A stretch of DNA of 64,000 nucleotides, from contig JAJZXB010000001.1 of the NCBI GenBank assembly GCA_021846395.1, positions 62,001-126,000 of the forward strand, written 5' to 3'. The translations under genes were made by a program, and so were the position numbers. Below the pieces are notes generated by a model, which saw only the letters and a program-made list of their open reading frames with translations, had not been told where the DNA came from and ran no database searches. The stretch's first letter is position 1. Each line of letters begins with the position of its first letter. Below, piece by piece: positions 19,796-28,358 of the stretch. The DNA is from Thermoplasmata archaeon (GTDB lineage Archaea > Thermoplasmatota > Thermoplasmata > Thermoplasmatales > Thermoplasmataceae).

Positions 19796-19807
19796 TTTAC
19801 ATGTTAA
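19796..19807. promoter_or_regulatory. TTTACATGTTAA operator candidate, site 1
   Basis: A 12-base near-palindrome (one mismatch from TTAACATGTTAA) in the region between the divergent deoxyribosyltransferase and the acyl-CoA operon. A perfect copy lies 101 bases downstream. Spacing, symmetry and location suggest a dimeric regulator's binding site; no regulator is identified. Confidence 0.5.
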
Positions 19808-19896
19808 CTAAAAATGCAGTAGGAATTATACTGTGTTGTTAAATAAAGGGCAATATTCAGTATTTAAGGTTTAAAAATGGTAATTTCACCAAACTG

Positions 19897-19908
19897 TTAA
19901 CATGTTAA
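19897..19908. promoter_or_regulatory. TTAACATGTTAA operator candidate, site 2
   Basis: A perfect 12-base palindrome, about 150 bases before the start of the SDR gene. It is the second of two copies in the same intergenic region and could control the four-gene acyl-CoA operon, the deoxyribosyltransferase gene, or both. Confidence 0.5.
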
Positions 19909-20060
19909 TATATAGATTAATATTGATTGAAATAATCAAATGCTAAATATGAAATTTATCAGCCAAATAACTTCAGAGTTTTCTAAAATAAACGGTAACT
20001 TTAAAACGTTTTTTCCCATTATGAAACTTTTATATTCAAAACCTGATTTACTTTCATATT

Positions 20061-20792
20061 GTGGTGATTTCATTGTCTAAAAAAATAGTTGTTACAGGCT
20101 CAAATAGAGGTATAGGCTATGCTATTTGTAAAAGGTTGGCGGAAGACGGTTTTGATATAGTAATGATTGATTATGATTCTGAGGTCATCAATACTGCAAA
20201 AACAATTAAAACAGAAAACAACAGTGCAGAAGGCATAGTGTGTGATGTTTCCGATTACAGCTCATGTCAGAAGGCATTTGAATATTATAATAAGGATGAT
20301 ATTTATGGTGTAGTGAACAATGCAGGAATAAATAGGGATACATTATTTATAAATATGAATTATGATCAATGGGATAAAGTTATAAAAACAGATTTATACA
20401 GCGTATTCAACATAACAAAAACTTTCATTGACAGCATGATAAAAAACAACTGCGGAAGAATTGTAAATGTTTCTTCTGCAAGCTGGCAGGGGAATATAGG
20501 GCAGGCAAATTATGCTTCTGCCAAAGCAGGAATTATAGGTTTTACAAAAACCCTTGCGAGAGAACTTGGAAAATACAATATTAAAACAAACGCAATTGTT
20601 CCTGGCTTTATTAAAACGCCAATGACTGATAATGTTCCAGACAATATAAAGGATAAATTCATAGAAAAAATACCTTTAAAAAAAATAGGTTTACCTGAGG
20701 ATGTAGCAAATACAGTATCATTTTTAATGAATGAAAAAAGTGGATACATAAACGGAACACTGATTGAAGTGGGAGGTGGTTTGGTTCTATGA
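20061..20792 (+). CDS. Short-chain dehydrogenase, FabG/acetoacetyl-CoA reductase-like
   Basis: A 243-residue classical SDR. The cofactor loop VTGSNRGIG lies at residues 10-18, NNAGI near 88, the catalytic Ser in VSSASWQGN and the YASAK pair (Tyr-x-x-x-Lys) near 152-156, with the PGFIKTPM segment after it. An NADPH-dependent 3-oxoacyl reductase or 3-hydroxyacyl-CoA dehydrogenase is most likely. The start is GTG. It opens a four-gene operon: its stop overlaps the acyl-CoA ligase start by four bases, so it probably acts on acyl-CoA intermediates of the same pathway. Confidence 0.92.
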   Translation: MVISLSKKIVVTGSNRGIGYAICKRLAEDGFDIVMIDYDSEVINTAKTIKTENNSAEGIVCDVSDYSSCQKAFEYYNKDDIYGVVNNAGINRDTLFINMNYDQWDKVIKTDLYSVFNITKTFIDSMIKNNCGRIVNVSSASWQGNIGQANYASAKAGIIGFTKTLARELGKYNIKTNAIVPGFIKTPMTDNVPDNIKDKFIEKIPLKKIGLPEDVANTVSFLMNEKSGYINGTLIEVGGGLVL

Positions 20793-22333
20793 TGACAATG
20801 CTTGATATGATAAATAAAAATGACAAATCAAAAGTGTTTATAAGATATTTTGATGCAGATATAACATATAATGATTTTTTAATGTATACCAATGGCCTGG
20901 CATCTCAATTTTCCATGTATGTTGACCCGCATGATATTATAGCTATGATATCAGAAAATATTCCACAGTTTATTATGGTACAGTATGCATCATGGAAAAA
21001 TAAATGCATTTTTGTTCCACTGAGCCCCCTGGATTCTCTCAATGAAATAAGGGATAAGATCCTATTTTTAAATCCAAAAATACTCATTATAAGTTCTGAA
21101 TTCAAAAATAGTTTCTCTGAACTGGAAAAAATTGCCAAATTGAAAGTCCTGTATACCGACCCAGAAACATTTTCAAAATTGCCTGAAAATATGAAAAATA
21201 AATTTCTGAACAATGAACATATAGAAGAACTTAATTTGAGGAAAAAACCGGAATTTATTTCCTATAACTTAGATATTGAAGATACAGCAATGATGGTATT
21301 TACTTCTGGCACATCGGGAAGGCAAAAAGCTGCCGTTATAAAACACAAAAACATATATGCAGCCTCATATATTTATAAGGAATGGTTCAATGTTAATGAG
21401 AGGGATATTAATCTTGCAATTGCTCCATTTTTCCATATTACTGGCTTAATATTTGGCATATCACTATCAGTGATTTCCGGGTCTACCATTGTAATAAATT
21501 ATAGATTTTTGCCGGAAAATACATTAAATGACATTACAGGTAAAAAAACAACAATGACCATGTTTGTTGCCACTGCTTACCGAGCAATGGTGAATTCATG
21601 GAAAAATATAGATGATATAGGAGAAAAACTCTCTTCAATGAGAATATGGTCAGCAGGAGGCATGCCAATGCCAGAAAAAACTGAGCATGATTGGAAAGAT
21701 ATGACTGGGCAGTGGATATATATGGCATACGGGCTAACAGAAAGCACATCTCCTGTAACTTTATGGGAATACCCTTATACTGGAGATTTGAAACTGTATA
21801 AAAATATTGTTAGTTGCGGAAAAACTGCACTTTATACAACAATTAAAAGGGGAAAATATGGTGAACTTATGGTAAAAGGCCCTCAGATTGTTGAATCGTA
21901 TTATCATAATAAGGAAGATACGAAGAACACTTTCAAAAAGAACGGAATGAAAACGGGTGACATATTTACTACTGATAATTTGGGATATCTATATATTATT
22001 GATAGAAAAAAGGACCTTATTGATATATCGGGGTACAAGGTCTGGCCTACAGAGATAGAGAATGTAATAAGAAAGAATTTAAAGGTTGAGGATGTTATCG
22101 TTGTGCCAGTAAAGGATGAATATAAGGGCGAAGTTCCCATGGCATATGTAAAGCTTTTAAATGAAAATGATGAAAACGATGAAACAAAAAATGAAATAAT
22201 TGAACTTTGCAGAAATAATATGGCAAAATATAAAATCCCAAAAGATATATTATTTATTGACAGGATACCTATGAACGCATCAGGTAAAATAAAAAGGTCA
22301 GATATATTTAAAATTGTGGGTGAAAAAATATGA
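20789..22333 (+). CDS. AMP-forming acyl-CoA synthetase
   Basis: A 514-residue ANL-superfamily ligase with FTSGTSGRQKAAVIKHKN (P-loop, about residue 170), YMAYGLTEST, TGDIFTTDNLGYLYIIDRKKDLI and the C-terminal ASGKIKR with catalytic Lys. It would activate a carboxylic acid with ATP and CoA for the downstream thiolase-like step. Chain-length preference cannot be read from sequence. It overlaps its neighbours on both sides by four bases (ATGA), which indicates tight coupling. Confidence 0.93.
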   Translation: MMTMLDMINKNDKSKVFIRYFDADITYNDFLMYTNGLASQFSMYVDPHDIIAMISENIPQFIMVQYASWKNKCIFVPLSPLDSLNEIRDKILFLNPKILIISSEFKNSFSELEKIAKLKVLYTDPETFSKLPENMKNKFLNNEHIEELNLRKKPEFISYNLDIEDTAMMVFTSGTSGRQKAAVIKHKNIYAASYIYKEWFNVNERDINLAIAPFFHITGLIFGISLSVISGSTIVINYRFLPENTLNDITGKKTTMTMFVATAYRAMVNSWKNIDDIGEKLSSMRIWSAGGMPMPEKTEHDWKDMTGQWIYMAYGLTESTSPVTLWEYPYTGDLKLYKNIVSCGKTALYTTIKRGKYGELMVKGPQIVESYYHNKEDTKNTFKKNGMKTGDIFTTDNLGYLYIIDRKKDLIDISGYKVWPTEIENVIRKNLKVEDVIVVPVKDEYKGEVPMAYVKLLNENDENDETKNEIIELCRNNMAKYKIPKDILFIDRIPMNASGKIKRSDIFKIVGEKI

Positions 22334-23478
22334 TAAGGGGCTTTGCTGAATCAGTATATAAGAAATATGATAGGTCCGTATATGAACTGATGGAAGAATC
22401 TTTTTCCAAGGCACTTGATATGGCTGGCCTCCAGAGGTCCGACATTCAGGGCTTCATTACAACTTTTATGCCAGGTATTTTTGATGATAATGTGTATATG
22501 CATTTTTTCCCGGATCAGGTATGCAATTATCTTGGCATACATCCGAAATACATAGATTCACTTGATTATGGCGGGCCGTCTGTACTGTCCGCTCTGTATA
22601 GGACTGAAAGGCTTATAAAAAATGATGATATAGATAATATTTTATTGTTATTCGGTGGAAAAGGTTCTCTTGTAAGAGAAAAAAAGGTTACAGTAGATTC
22701 ATTCGAATTGTTATATGATAATGTAACAAATACTCCATATAAATCTCTATTTAGGGAATATAATTCTATGAACCCACTGAGCGATTATGCGCTTGTAGCC
22801 CAGAGGCACAAATCCATGTACAAATCAACAGATGAGGAGAGGGCAGTTTTGGCAGTAAAGCAAAGGGAAAATGCAATAGCCTCAAAATATTCAATGTTTT
22901 CAGAAAAAATCACGATTGAGGATGTTTTGAATTCCCCTGTGATATCATCTCCCCTGCATCTTCTTGAAATCGTGTACCCCGTTGATGGCTTTCATGCTTT
23001 TATTGTTTCAAAATCCGCCGGAAAACTGAGGGAACTTAAAATTCTAAATTATGGTGAGGCCCACTGGACTGATCTGCCGCCTGAACAAAATGATATTACC
23101 CAGATATCGGCTTCTGAAAGTTCAAATAAATTCAGGAATGAAATAAAGAAATGCGATTTCTATGAGCTTTATGATTCTTTTACAATTACAGTTATGCTGC
23201 AACTCGAAAATACCGGTATAGTTCCAAAGGGTGAATCGGGAAAATTCATTGAAAAAACATCAATATCATCAGATGGGGAATTTCCTTTAAACACTGGCGG
23301 TGGAAGTTTAAATAGGGGACAGCCTGCATATATGAGTGGCAGTGTCCTTCTATACGAAAGCTTATTGCAGTTAAATAATATGGCAAAAAATCAGGTTAAA
23401 TCGGCCAATAGGGTATTTATCAATGGTATTGGGGGATGGTCTAGAAATCATTCTGTATCAATGATTTTAGGTGAGTGA
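22330..23478 (+). CDS. Thiolase-like (SCP2/lipid-transfer type) protein without canonical catalytic residues
   Basis: A 382-residue thiolase-superfamily protein. N-terminal SFSKALDMAGLQRSDIQGF and LDYGGPSVLSALYRTERLI follow the SCP2-thiolase fold, as do DGFHAFIVS and GGGSLNRGQPAYMSG further on. The nucleophilic Cys position is occupied by the DYGG segment, and the usual GHP His is Gln here (RGQP). It therefore cannot be an ordinary thiolase. Cys-less thiolase-like proteins that pair with DUF35 proteins, such as actinobacterial Ltp2, act as aldolases on CoA esters; the DUF35 gene next door makes that a good analogy. The reaction is inference. Confidence 0.8.
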   Translation: MIRGFAESVYKKYDRSVYELMEESFSKALDMAGLQRSDIQGFITTFMPGIFDDNVYMHFFPDQVCNYLGIHPKYIDSLDYGGPSVLSALYRTERLIKNDDIDNILLLFGGKGSLVREKKVTVDSFELLYDNVTNTPYKSLFREYNSMNPLSDYALVAQRHKSMYKSTDEERAVLAVKQRENAIASKYSMFSEKITIEDVLNSPVISSPLHLLEIVYPVDGFHAFIVSKSAGKLRELKILNYGEAHWTDLPPEQNDITQISASESSNKFRNEIKKCDFYELYDSFTITVMLQLENTGIVPKGESGKFIEKTSISSDGEFPLNTGGGSLNRGQPAYMSGSVLLYESLLQLNNMAKNQVKSANRVFINGIGGWSRNHSVSMILGE

Positions 23479-23479
23479 A

Positions 23480-23809
23480 ATGGATTTAAAAGAGATTTAT
23501 CAAGTTTATAACGAAAAATTTAATGATAAAAAATTACCGTATATAGAGTGCAATAATTGTAAGTATAATTTTTATTATCCAAGAAATGTCTGTCCAAAAT
23601 GTGGATCGTACAACATAAAAATAAATGAATCCAATGGCAATGGTACCATATATTCGTATACAGTTATGAATAAATCCACATGGGCAATAGTATCACTAAA
23701 TGAGGGATTTAAAATGTACATGAATATATATGGAAATAATCCTGAAATAAATAAAAAAATAAAAATAATTTTTGAAGATTCAAAATTACCCTGCGGAGAA
23801 ATAATATGA
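23480..23809 (+). CDS. DUF35 OB-fold protein with rubredoxin-like zinc ribbon
   Basis: A 109-residue partner protein. An N-terminal zinc ribbon has CNNCKYNFYYPRNVCPKCG (two CxxC pairs), and an OB fold follows, with YSYTVMN as first strand. DUF35 proteins bind thiolase-like enzymes and hold the CoA part of the substrate, as known for archaeal thiolase/HMG-CoA synthase and for Ltp2 aldolases. I chose ATG at 23480 because AGGTGA sits in front of it; GTG at 23471 is the alternative. Last gene of the acyl-CoA operon and surely a partner of the preceding thiolase-like protein. Confidence 0.88.
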   Translation: MDLKEIYQVYNEKFNDKKLPYIECNNCKYNFYYPRNVCPKCGSYNIKINESNGNGTIYSYTVMNKSTWAIVSLNEGFKMYMNIYGNNPEINKKIKIIFEDSKLPCGEII

Positions 23810-23843
23810 GCAAAAAAATCATCCTTTAGGTTAATAGAAAGTG

Positions 23844-24250
23844 TCATTTGATTAGCGTTTTGCAGATTTCTATAATTTTTTTCACTTTTGGTAGATAATA
23901 TACGACAAGATCCTTAAAATCTTCTTCTTTTTTGTTGTATTCAAACATATACCCTGCTGAATTCCTGTACATCAATAAATCTGTAAAAACATCTCTGATT
24001 GGTTTTTCATTTTCTTTTATGATTTTTAATTTTCTGTTTTCACTGGAATATTTAATTACAAATGACGAAATGTCATGCGTTTTTGGAACATTTATATTAT
24101 ATACAGCAGAATTGCTTTCAACGCTATTTCCACAGACATTTCCAAACTTTATAAAGAAGCACTGTAATTGCCATCTCTGTAATTGCTATTGGCGGAACTA
24201 AACCACGATTCGACATTTTTGATAGCCGCATTGGCTTTTTCTATTTCCAT
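23844..24250 (-). pseudogene. HEPN-domain toxin, decayed
   Basis: Reading from ATG at 24250, overlapping the nucleotidyltransferase stop, gives MEIEKANAAIKNVESW, then a stop codon (TAA) after YSASL. The frame stays readable as EMSVEIALKAILL, then shifts by an extra TA in a TATATA run and continues to TGA at 23844-23846 with VPKTHDISSFVIKYSS and LLMYRNSAGYMFEY. This is the shape of a HEPN domain protein partnered with MNT. One in-frame stop and one frameshift make it a broken gene, if the sequence is correct. The usual RNase His of the Rx4-6H motif is not visible. Confidence 0.75.
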
Positions 24251-24672
24251 TCCAACACCTCCACACATTCAATGTTTTTCCTTGTATGTATTATTCCACT
24301 CAAGGTGTCTATGAAATTTTTTGCAGTATGGTCTCTATCATACAAAACTATTCCATAATCCAGTATATCAAGAAAGATGGGGCTGAATTCTTTTGTCCTT
24401 GAAAGTGGTACTATCATGGGAATTATACTTAGGTATATCTCTCTTTTGATAAGTTTTTCATGCTTTTTCTCTATCTTATTCATGGCATTTTTCACAGTTC
24501 CATTATAAAAGTTAAATTCATTTCCATCTATTATCACAAAAAGGTCAATATCACTATACATGGTATAAGTTCCTTTTGCAACTGACCCAAATAATATCAC
24601 GGCCTTCAATGCATTTTCCCGTGAAATTTCATTTACAAAACTGTAAATGTAATCCTTGATTTGTTCATCCAT
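24241..24672 (-). CDS. Minimal nucleotidyltransferase (MNT) antitoxin-type protein
   Basis: A 143-residue nucleotidyltransferase of the DNA polymerase beta fold. The signature is VILFGSVAKGTYTMYSDIDLFVI: Gly-Ser, then two Asp separated by one residue (DID), all in place near residues 27-45. In MNT-HEPN systems the enzyme AMPylates its HEPN toxin and neutralises it. Here the HEPN gene begins at the stop codon of this one, as in normal operons, but is broken. The MNT reading frame itself is intact, so it has either outlived its toxin or gained another target. Confidence 0.88.
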   Translation of the reverse strand: MDEQIKDYIYSFVNEISRENALKAVILFGSVAKGTYTMYSDIDLFVIIDGNEFNFYNGTVKNAMNKIEKKHEKLIKREIYLSIIPMIVPLSRTKEFSPIFLDILDYGIVLYDRDHTAKNFIDTLSGIIHTRKNIECVEVLEWK

Positions 24673-24683
24673 AGTCTCAAGAA

Positions 24684-24827
24684 TCAGCTTTTTTTTATAA
24701 ATTCATTTATTACATTACTGAAAGTTATTCGTGAAGTGGAATGTGTTTGCATGAGCTCTTTTGCGCTATTAAGGACATTATATGATTCCTGTGTTAGCAT
24801 AATAGACCGGTACTCCTTCCCTTTCAT
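24684..24827 (-). CDS. Small ribbon-helix-helix-like protein
   Basis: A 47-residue protein, too short for many gene callers, starting with ATG at 24827 and ending 11 bases before the MNT start. Sequence: MKGKEYRSIMLTQESYNVLN, a basic strand, then two predicted helices (SAKELMQTHS and SRITFSNVINEFI). This is the layout of VapB/ribbon-helix-helix antitoxins (strand-helix-helix, dimeric DNA binders). It probably autoregulates the MNT-HEPN operon. A run of TATATA lies just upstream. Confidence 0.6.
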   Translation of the reverse strand: MKGKEYRSIMLTQESYNVLNSAKELMQTHSTSRITFSNVINEFIKKS

Positions 24828-24994
24828 ATATTTATATATATATCATGTATAAATAATATTGTGAAAATTCTTTTCCAGAAATTAAGCCTATGGAATCCTA
24901 TCTTGCATGTTCCCGTGCTTGAAAAACACGATTGCATTAGCTATATTTGTTATTTTGCCATAAAGCCAATAATTTTAAAGTTTTATAACAGTAA

Positions 24995-26488
24995 CTATTT
25001 TCCGGCAATTATATTTTTATTAAATATCTCTTTGAATAGGTCAATTGCATATCCTGTGTCCTCTGGCTCCCCCTTTATAATTTTGTATGTTCTTTCTCCA
25101 GTATTGGTTCTTTCAGCCTTTAAAAAAACGGCATCCGTCTTTCTTTTAATGTATATATATGGCAATTCGTAAAAATGGGTGACAAATATGATATCTATAT
25201 TTTTTTCCTTCAATGCGTCAATGATTTCTGAAGCCACGTTGGATCCTTCGAATGCATCCGTGGATGAAAATGATTCATTGAATAAAATTATTGATCCTAT
25301 TTTTACATGGTCAATAATACCATTCAATCTTTTAAGTTCTTCACCAAATTTTCCCATCTTTAATTCTGTATCCTCCTCCCTTTTGAAATGGGTGAATATT
25401 TTTTCATAAATCTTTGCATTGAATTTTGATGCAGGAACATACAAACCGGATCCCATCAATAAAATACACTGCCCCATGCTCCTTAAAAATGTTGATTTTC
25501 CACCCCTATTTGCGCCAGTAATAAATATCAATTTTGAATTTACATTTTCAATTGAATTATTCACAATATTTTTTCCTATCCTCAATGCCAATGAAAGGTC
25601 GTACATTGATTCATATGAAATTTTATCATATTTGTTAAATTCTGGAAAACATACATTAAGATTCAGTTCTGTAATTTTATTGTAAAGATTTATACATCCT
25701 ATTAGCATCCCCAGTTCTCTATTTAAAGATTTCATGAAACTCAAAATATTTTTTGCTGAATCCTTTAAAATTTCAGAAAATGTATACAAAATTTTCTTTT
25801 TCAAATCAGCAATAGCTTCAGCACCTGCTATATCCCTTGGTGGAAGTGTATATGTATAATGTTTATTTTTTAATGAAACAATGTTTGGTAAATGTACCCT
25901 TCTCTTTTTATATGTCAAAAGTTTGAAATCCGAAAGCATACTATAATCTCCAATTTTTCCGGAAGCATAAATAATATCAGTATTAATCTGATTTAATGAA
26001 TTTTTAATTTTATCAAGATATTCTTCATTGAATTCATCAAGAATAAGGTTAAAAAGATGAAAAAATCCTTTGGAATTAAAGTGGGCTTTTTCAGAAATTG
26101 CAATATCACGAAGTTTTTTAAATGAATCAATATAGATATTTATTATATCTTTTGACGTCATTATAGAGAATGATGGATTATTTTCCGACATCCAGATAAA
26201 ATTCTTTTTCGCTTCGTTTATGGCATTTAAAATAATTTTATACATATTTATAACCGTTTTCTGGTTATTTAACGCATCCTTTATTGTGCTTTGGCGATAA
26301 TACATTTCATTTTCATTATTAACTGGGTTAAACAATAGTTCAATTGATAAATCCCGGATATTATTGTCCTCATTGCCCATTATATCAAATATTTTTTCCA
26401 GTTCCAGGTCTTTTGTAAGAATGTCATATTCCCATGGCAATTTATATTCTTTTATATTATCATTTTCATTAAAAAGAGATGTAATCAT
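24995..26488 (-). CDS. MutS-like ATPase, second of tandem pair
   Basis: A 497-residue protein with the core and clamp helices and ATPase of MutS but no mismatch-recognition domain. P-loop GANRGGKST (about 322-330), then ILFNESFSSTD (about 400-410, the Walker B with Asn-Glu in place of Asp-Glu) and IIFVTHFYELPY. Mut S-like proteins with FNESF and VTHxYE are a distinct group, separate from MutS1 repair proteins and MutS2. The start overlaps the stop of its paralogue by four bases, so the pair is made together and probably forms a heterodimer. Function is unknown; no MutL is adjacent. Confidence 0.85.
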   Translation of the reverse strand: MITSLFNENDNIKEYKLPWEYDILTKDLELEKIFDIMGNEDNNIRDLSIELLFNPVNNENEMYYRQSTIKDALNNQKTVINMYKIILNAINEAKKNFIWMSENNPSFSIMTSKDIINIYIDSFKKLRDIAISEKAHFNSKGFFHLFNLILDEFNEEYLDKIKNSLNQINTDIIYASGKIGDYSMLSDFKLLTYKKRRVHLPNIVSLKNKHYTYTLPPRDIAGAEAIADLKKKILYTFSEILKDSAKNILSFMKSLNRELGMLIGCINLYNKITELNLNVCFPEFNKYDKISYESMYDLSLALRIGKNIVNNSIENVNSKLIFITGANRGGKSTFLRSMGQCILLMGSGLYVPASKFNAKIYEKIFTHFKREEDTELKMGKFGEELKRLNGIIDHVKIGSIILFNESFSSTDAFEGSNVASEIIDALKEKNIDIIFVTHFYELPYIYIKRKTDAVFLKAERTNTGERTYKIIKGEPEDTGYAIDLFKEIFNKNIIAGK

Positions 26489-27963
26489 TTTATCCTCTCC
26501 ATCAATTTACCCTTTGTAAGGTTATATTTATCGGCAAGACTTTTTGCATAAGCGCTTCTATTTTTATAATCTTTTATTATTTTATATGTTCTTTCAAAAT
26601 TTTCATTTACCTGTGCAGACATTCTTACTGAATCATCAATATCTGAAAGTGAATCAATAAATGTTACATAAAAGGCCCTTGACCTTTTATCTTTCATCAT
26701 TTTTATTATTTCCTCCCCTAAAAGTGACGCATCAGAAAGCATGGCGGAACTCAGCATCTCATTTATGATTATTATGCTATTTTTAGTGCTTTTTTCAATT
26801 ATAATTTTTATTCTCTGTAAATCATCTTCAAGTTTTCCCCTTAAGTTGTCAAGATTTTCGGATTTTTCAAAATGTGTATATATATTGTCATAAAAGTTTA
26901 ATTTTGCATGTTTACCTGGAACTGGCAATCCTAAATTACCCAAAAAAAGCATTTGACCTATCATTCTTACAAATGTAGTTTTACCTCCATTATTCGGGCC
27001 CGTGATAATTATAATATTTTCATTTTTTACAAAGTTAAAATTATTTTCAACTATATTATTGTAATTTTTATGTGCAAGTGAAAGGTCAAAGCAATCCTTT
27101 CCAGAAATACTATCATCACAGGATATATCAGGTAAACAGAAATTCAGGCCAGTTTTCTTGAGTTTGCCTATATAATTCTCATACGCCATATAGCATTTTA
27201 TTTCATTGTAAAAGTTATCTATGCCATTATCGATAAAATTTTCATATTTTTTGCAAAATTTTTTCAAATCCAGAAATGTAGTATTGTAAAATTTATATAT
27301 AAAATTCAGGAGATGAGCACCAACATGCGACATATACGTTTCATTCTTAATTTCCTCCTCCTTTTCTGTAAATTTTTCAAAAAGTGATTTTATATATACA
27401 GTATAGTCGTCCATATTATCGTTATCAAGGAATACAGTTATTTTATCTGATGAAATTTCCATATTATACTTTATTTCGGAAATTTTTTTTCTCATTATGC
27501 TGGTATCTTTTTCCATTTCTTTAAAATCATTATTTTCCATGTAAACTTTAAGGTATTCACGAAAGTTAGAAAGCCCCCTTGATAAATTATTAAATGATAA
27601 AAAATAATTATAAAAATTAATTAATGTGGAAATGTAATTTTCAATTGCAGATAAAATTACTCCATACCTCTGTTTATCATAATATTCATCTATATTTTTT
27701 ATTGCATTTTTTAAGGAAAAAAAATTGAATATGAAATTATCAATTAATTTATAAGTTTCAGGTGTTTCAATGTCATAGAATATTTCCTGCCTATATTTTA
27801 CATCATCAATTGTTTTCGGCCTTGCAAGAAAAATATTTTTGTCAATATCATATTTATTCGTTAAAACGCCTTCAATTATATCATCAATTGAAAGATCATG
27901 AAAAAATTCAGATTTATTTGAAATATAATTTACGTTATTTAATAATATGCTTTTATATTCCAT
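26485..27963 (-). CDS. MutS-like ATPase, first of tandem pair
   Basis: A 492-residue paralogue of the next gene with the same layout: helical N-terminal two thirds and a C-terminal ATPase with P-loop GPNNGGKTTFVRMIGQ (about 319-327) and IIIINEMLSSAM as Walker B, again Asn-Glu. It lacks the later VTHFYE of its partner (it has YVTFIDSL), so the two subunits have diverged, perhaps with one less active site. No mismatch-recognition or endonuclease domain is seen. It is Lys/Asn-rich like its neighbours, so there is no sign of recent transfer by composition. Confidence 0.82.
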   Translation of the reverse strand: MEYKSILLNNVNYISNKSEFFHDLSIDDIIEGVLTNKYDIDKNIFLARPKTIDDVKYRQEIFYDIETPETYKLIDNFIFNFFSLKNAIKNIDEYYDKQRYGVILSAIENYISTLINFYNYFLSFNNLSRGLSNFREYLKVYMENNDFKEMEKDTSIMRKKISEIKYNMEISSDKITVFLDNDNMDDYTVYIKSLFEKFTEKEEEIKNETYMSHVGAHLLNFIYKFYNTTFLDLKKFCKKYENFIDNGIDNFYNEIKCYMAYENYIGKLKKTGLNFCLPDISCDDSISGKDCFDLSLAHKNYNNIVENNFNFVKNENIIIITGPNNGGKTTFVRMIGQMLFLGNLGLPVPGKHAKLNFYDNIYTHFEKSENLDNLRGKLEDDLQRIKIIIEKSTKNSIIIINEMLSSAMLSDASLLGEEIIKMMKDKRSRAFYVTFIDSLSDIDDSVRMSAQVNENFERTYKIIKDYKNRSAYAKSLADKYNLTKGKLMERIK

Positions 27964-28007
27964 TATAATAAATCATTAATTATTATTAAAGGCTTTTTAA
28001 TAAGTGC

Positions 28008-28343
28008 ATGGTGGACAGCCCATTTTTTTTAAAACTTTTAATGTCTTTTGAAGGAAACTTTATTAATAAATTAAAATCGGCAATGGACATTTCCATGGAT
28101 AAAAAATTTATAAAAACCGTTGCATATTTCATTATACTGGTTCGGGGCAAGATCAATAACAAACCAGAAATATATTATTATGGCAATGGAGATTAAATGG
28201 AATACAGTAGATATTCAACCATGCATATCATGAATTTTGGTACATGGAATGGTGTTTTTTCTTCAAGTATACTTTACTCTGAATATTTTCCTGGAAAAGA
28301 AAAAGCGGTAAAGGTGGAAAGAAATAAATTATTCAAACTGTAA
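28008..28343 (+). pseudogene. Unrecognised reading frame interrupted by one in-frame stop
   Basis: Two small frames, 28008-28196 (62 residues) and 28197-28343 (48 residues), lie in the same frame, separated only by the TAA at 28194-28196, after which ATG follows directly. Together they would encode about 112 residues with no recognised motif. Either it is one broken gene, or two chance frames, or two tiny genes that abut. Confidence that it was once coding is low. Confidence 0.3.
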
Positions 28344-28358
28344 TTTTAAAATCTAATA

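Noticed and set aside
23932-24201. 89-codon open frame on the plus strand
   Set aside because: The opposite strand holds the decayed HEPN gene; the plus-strand product shows no motif.
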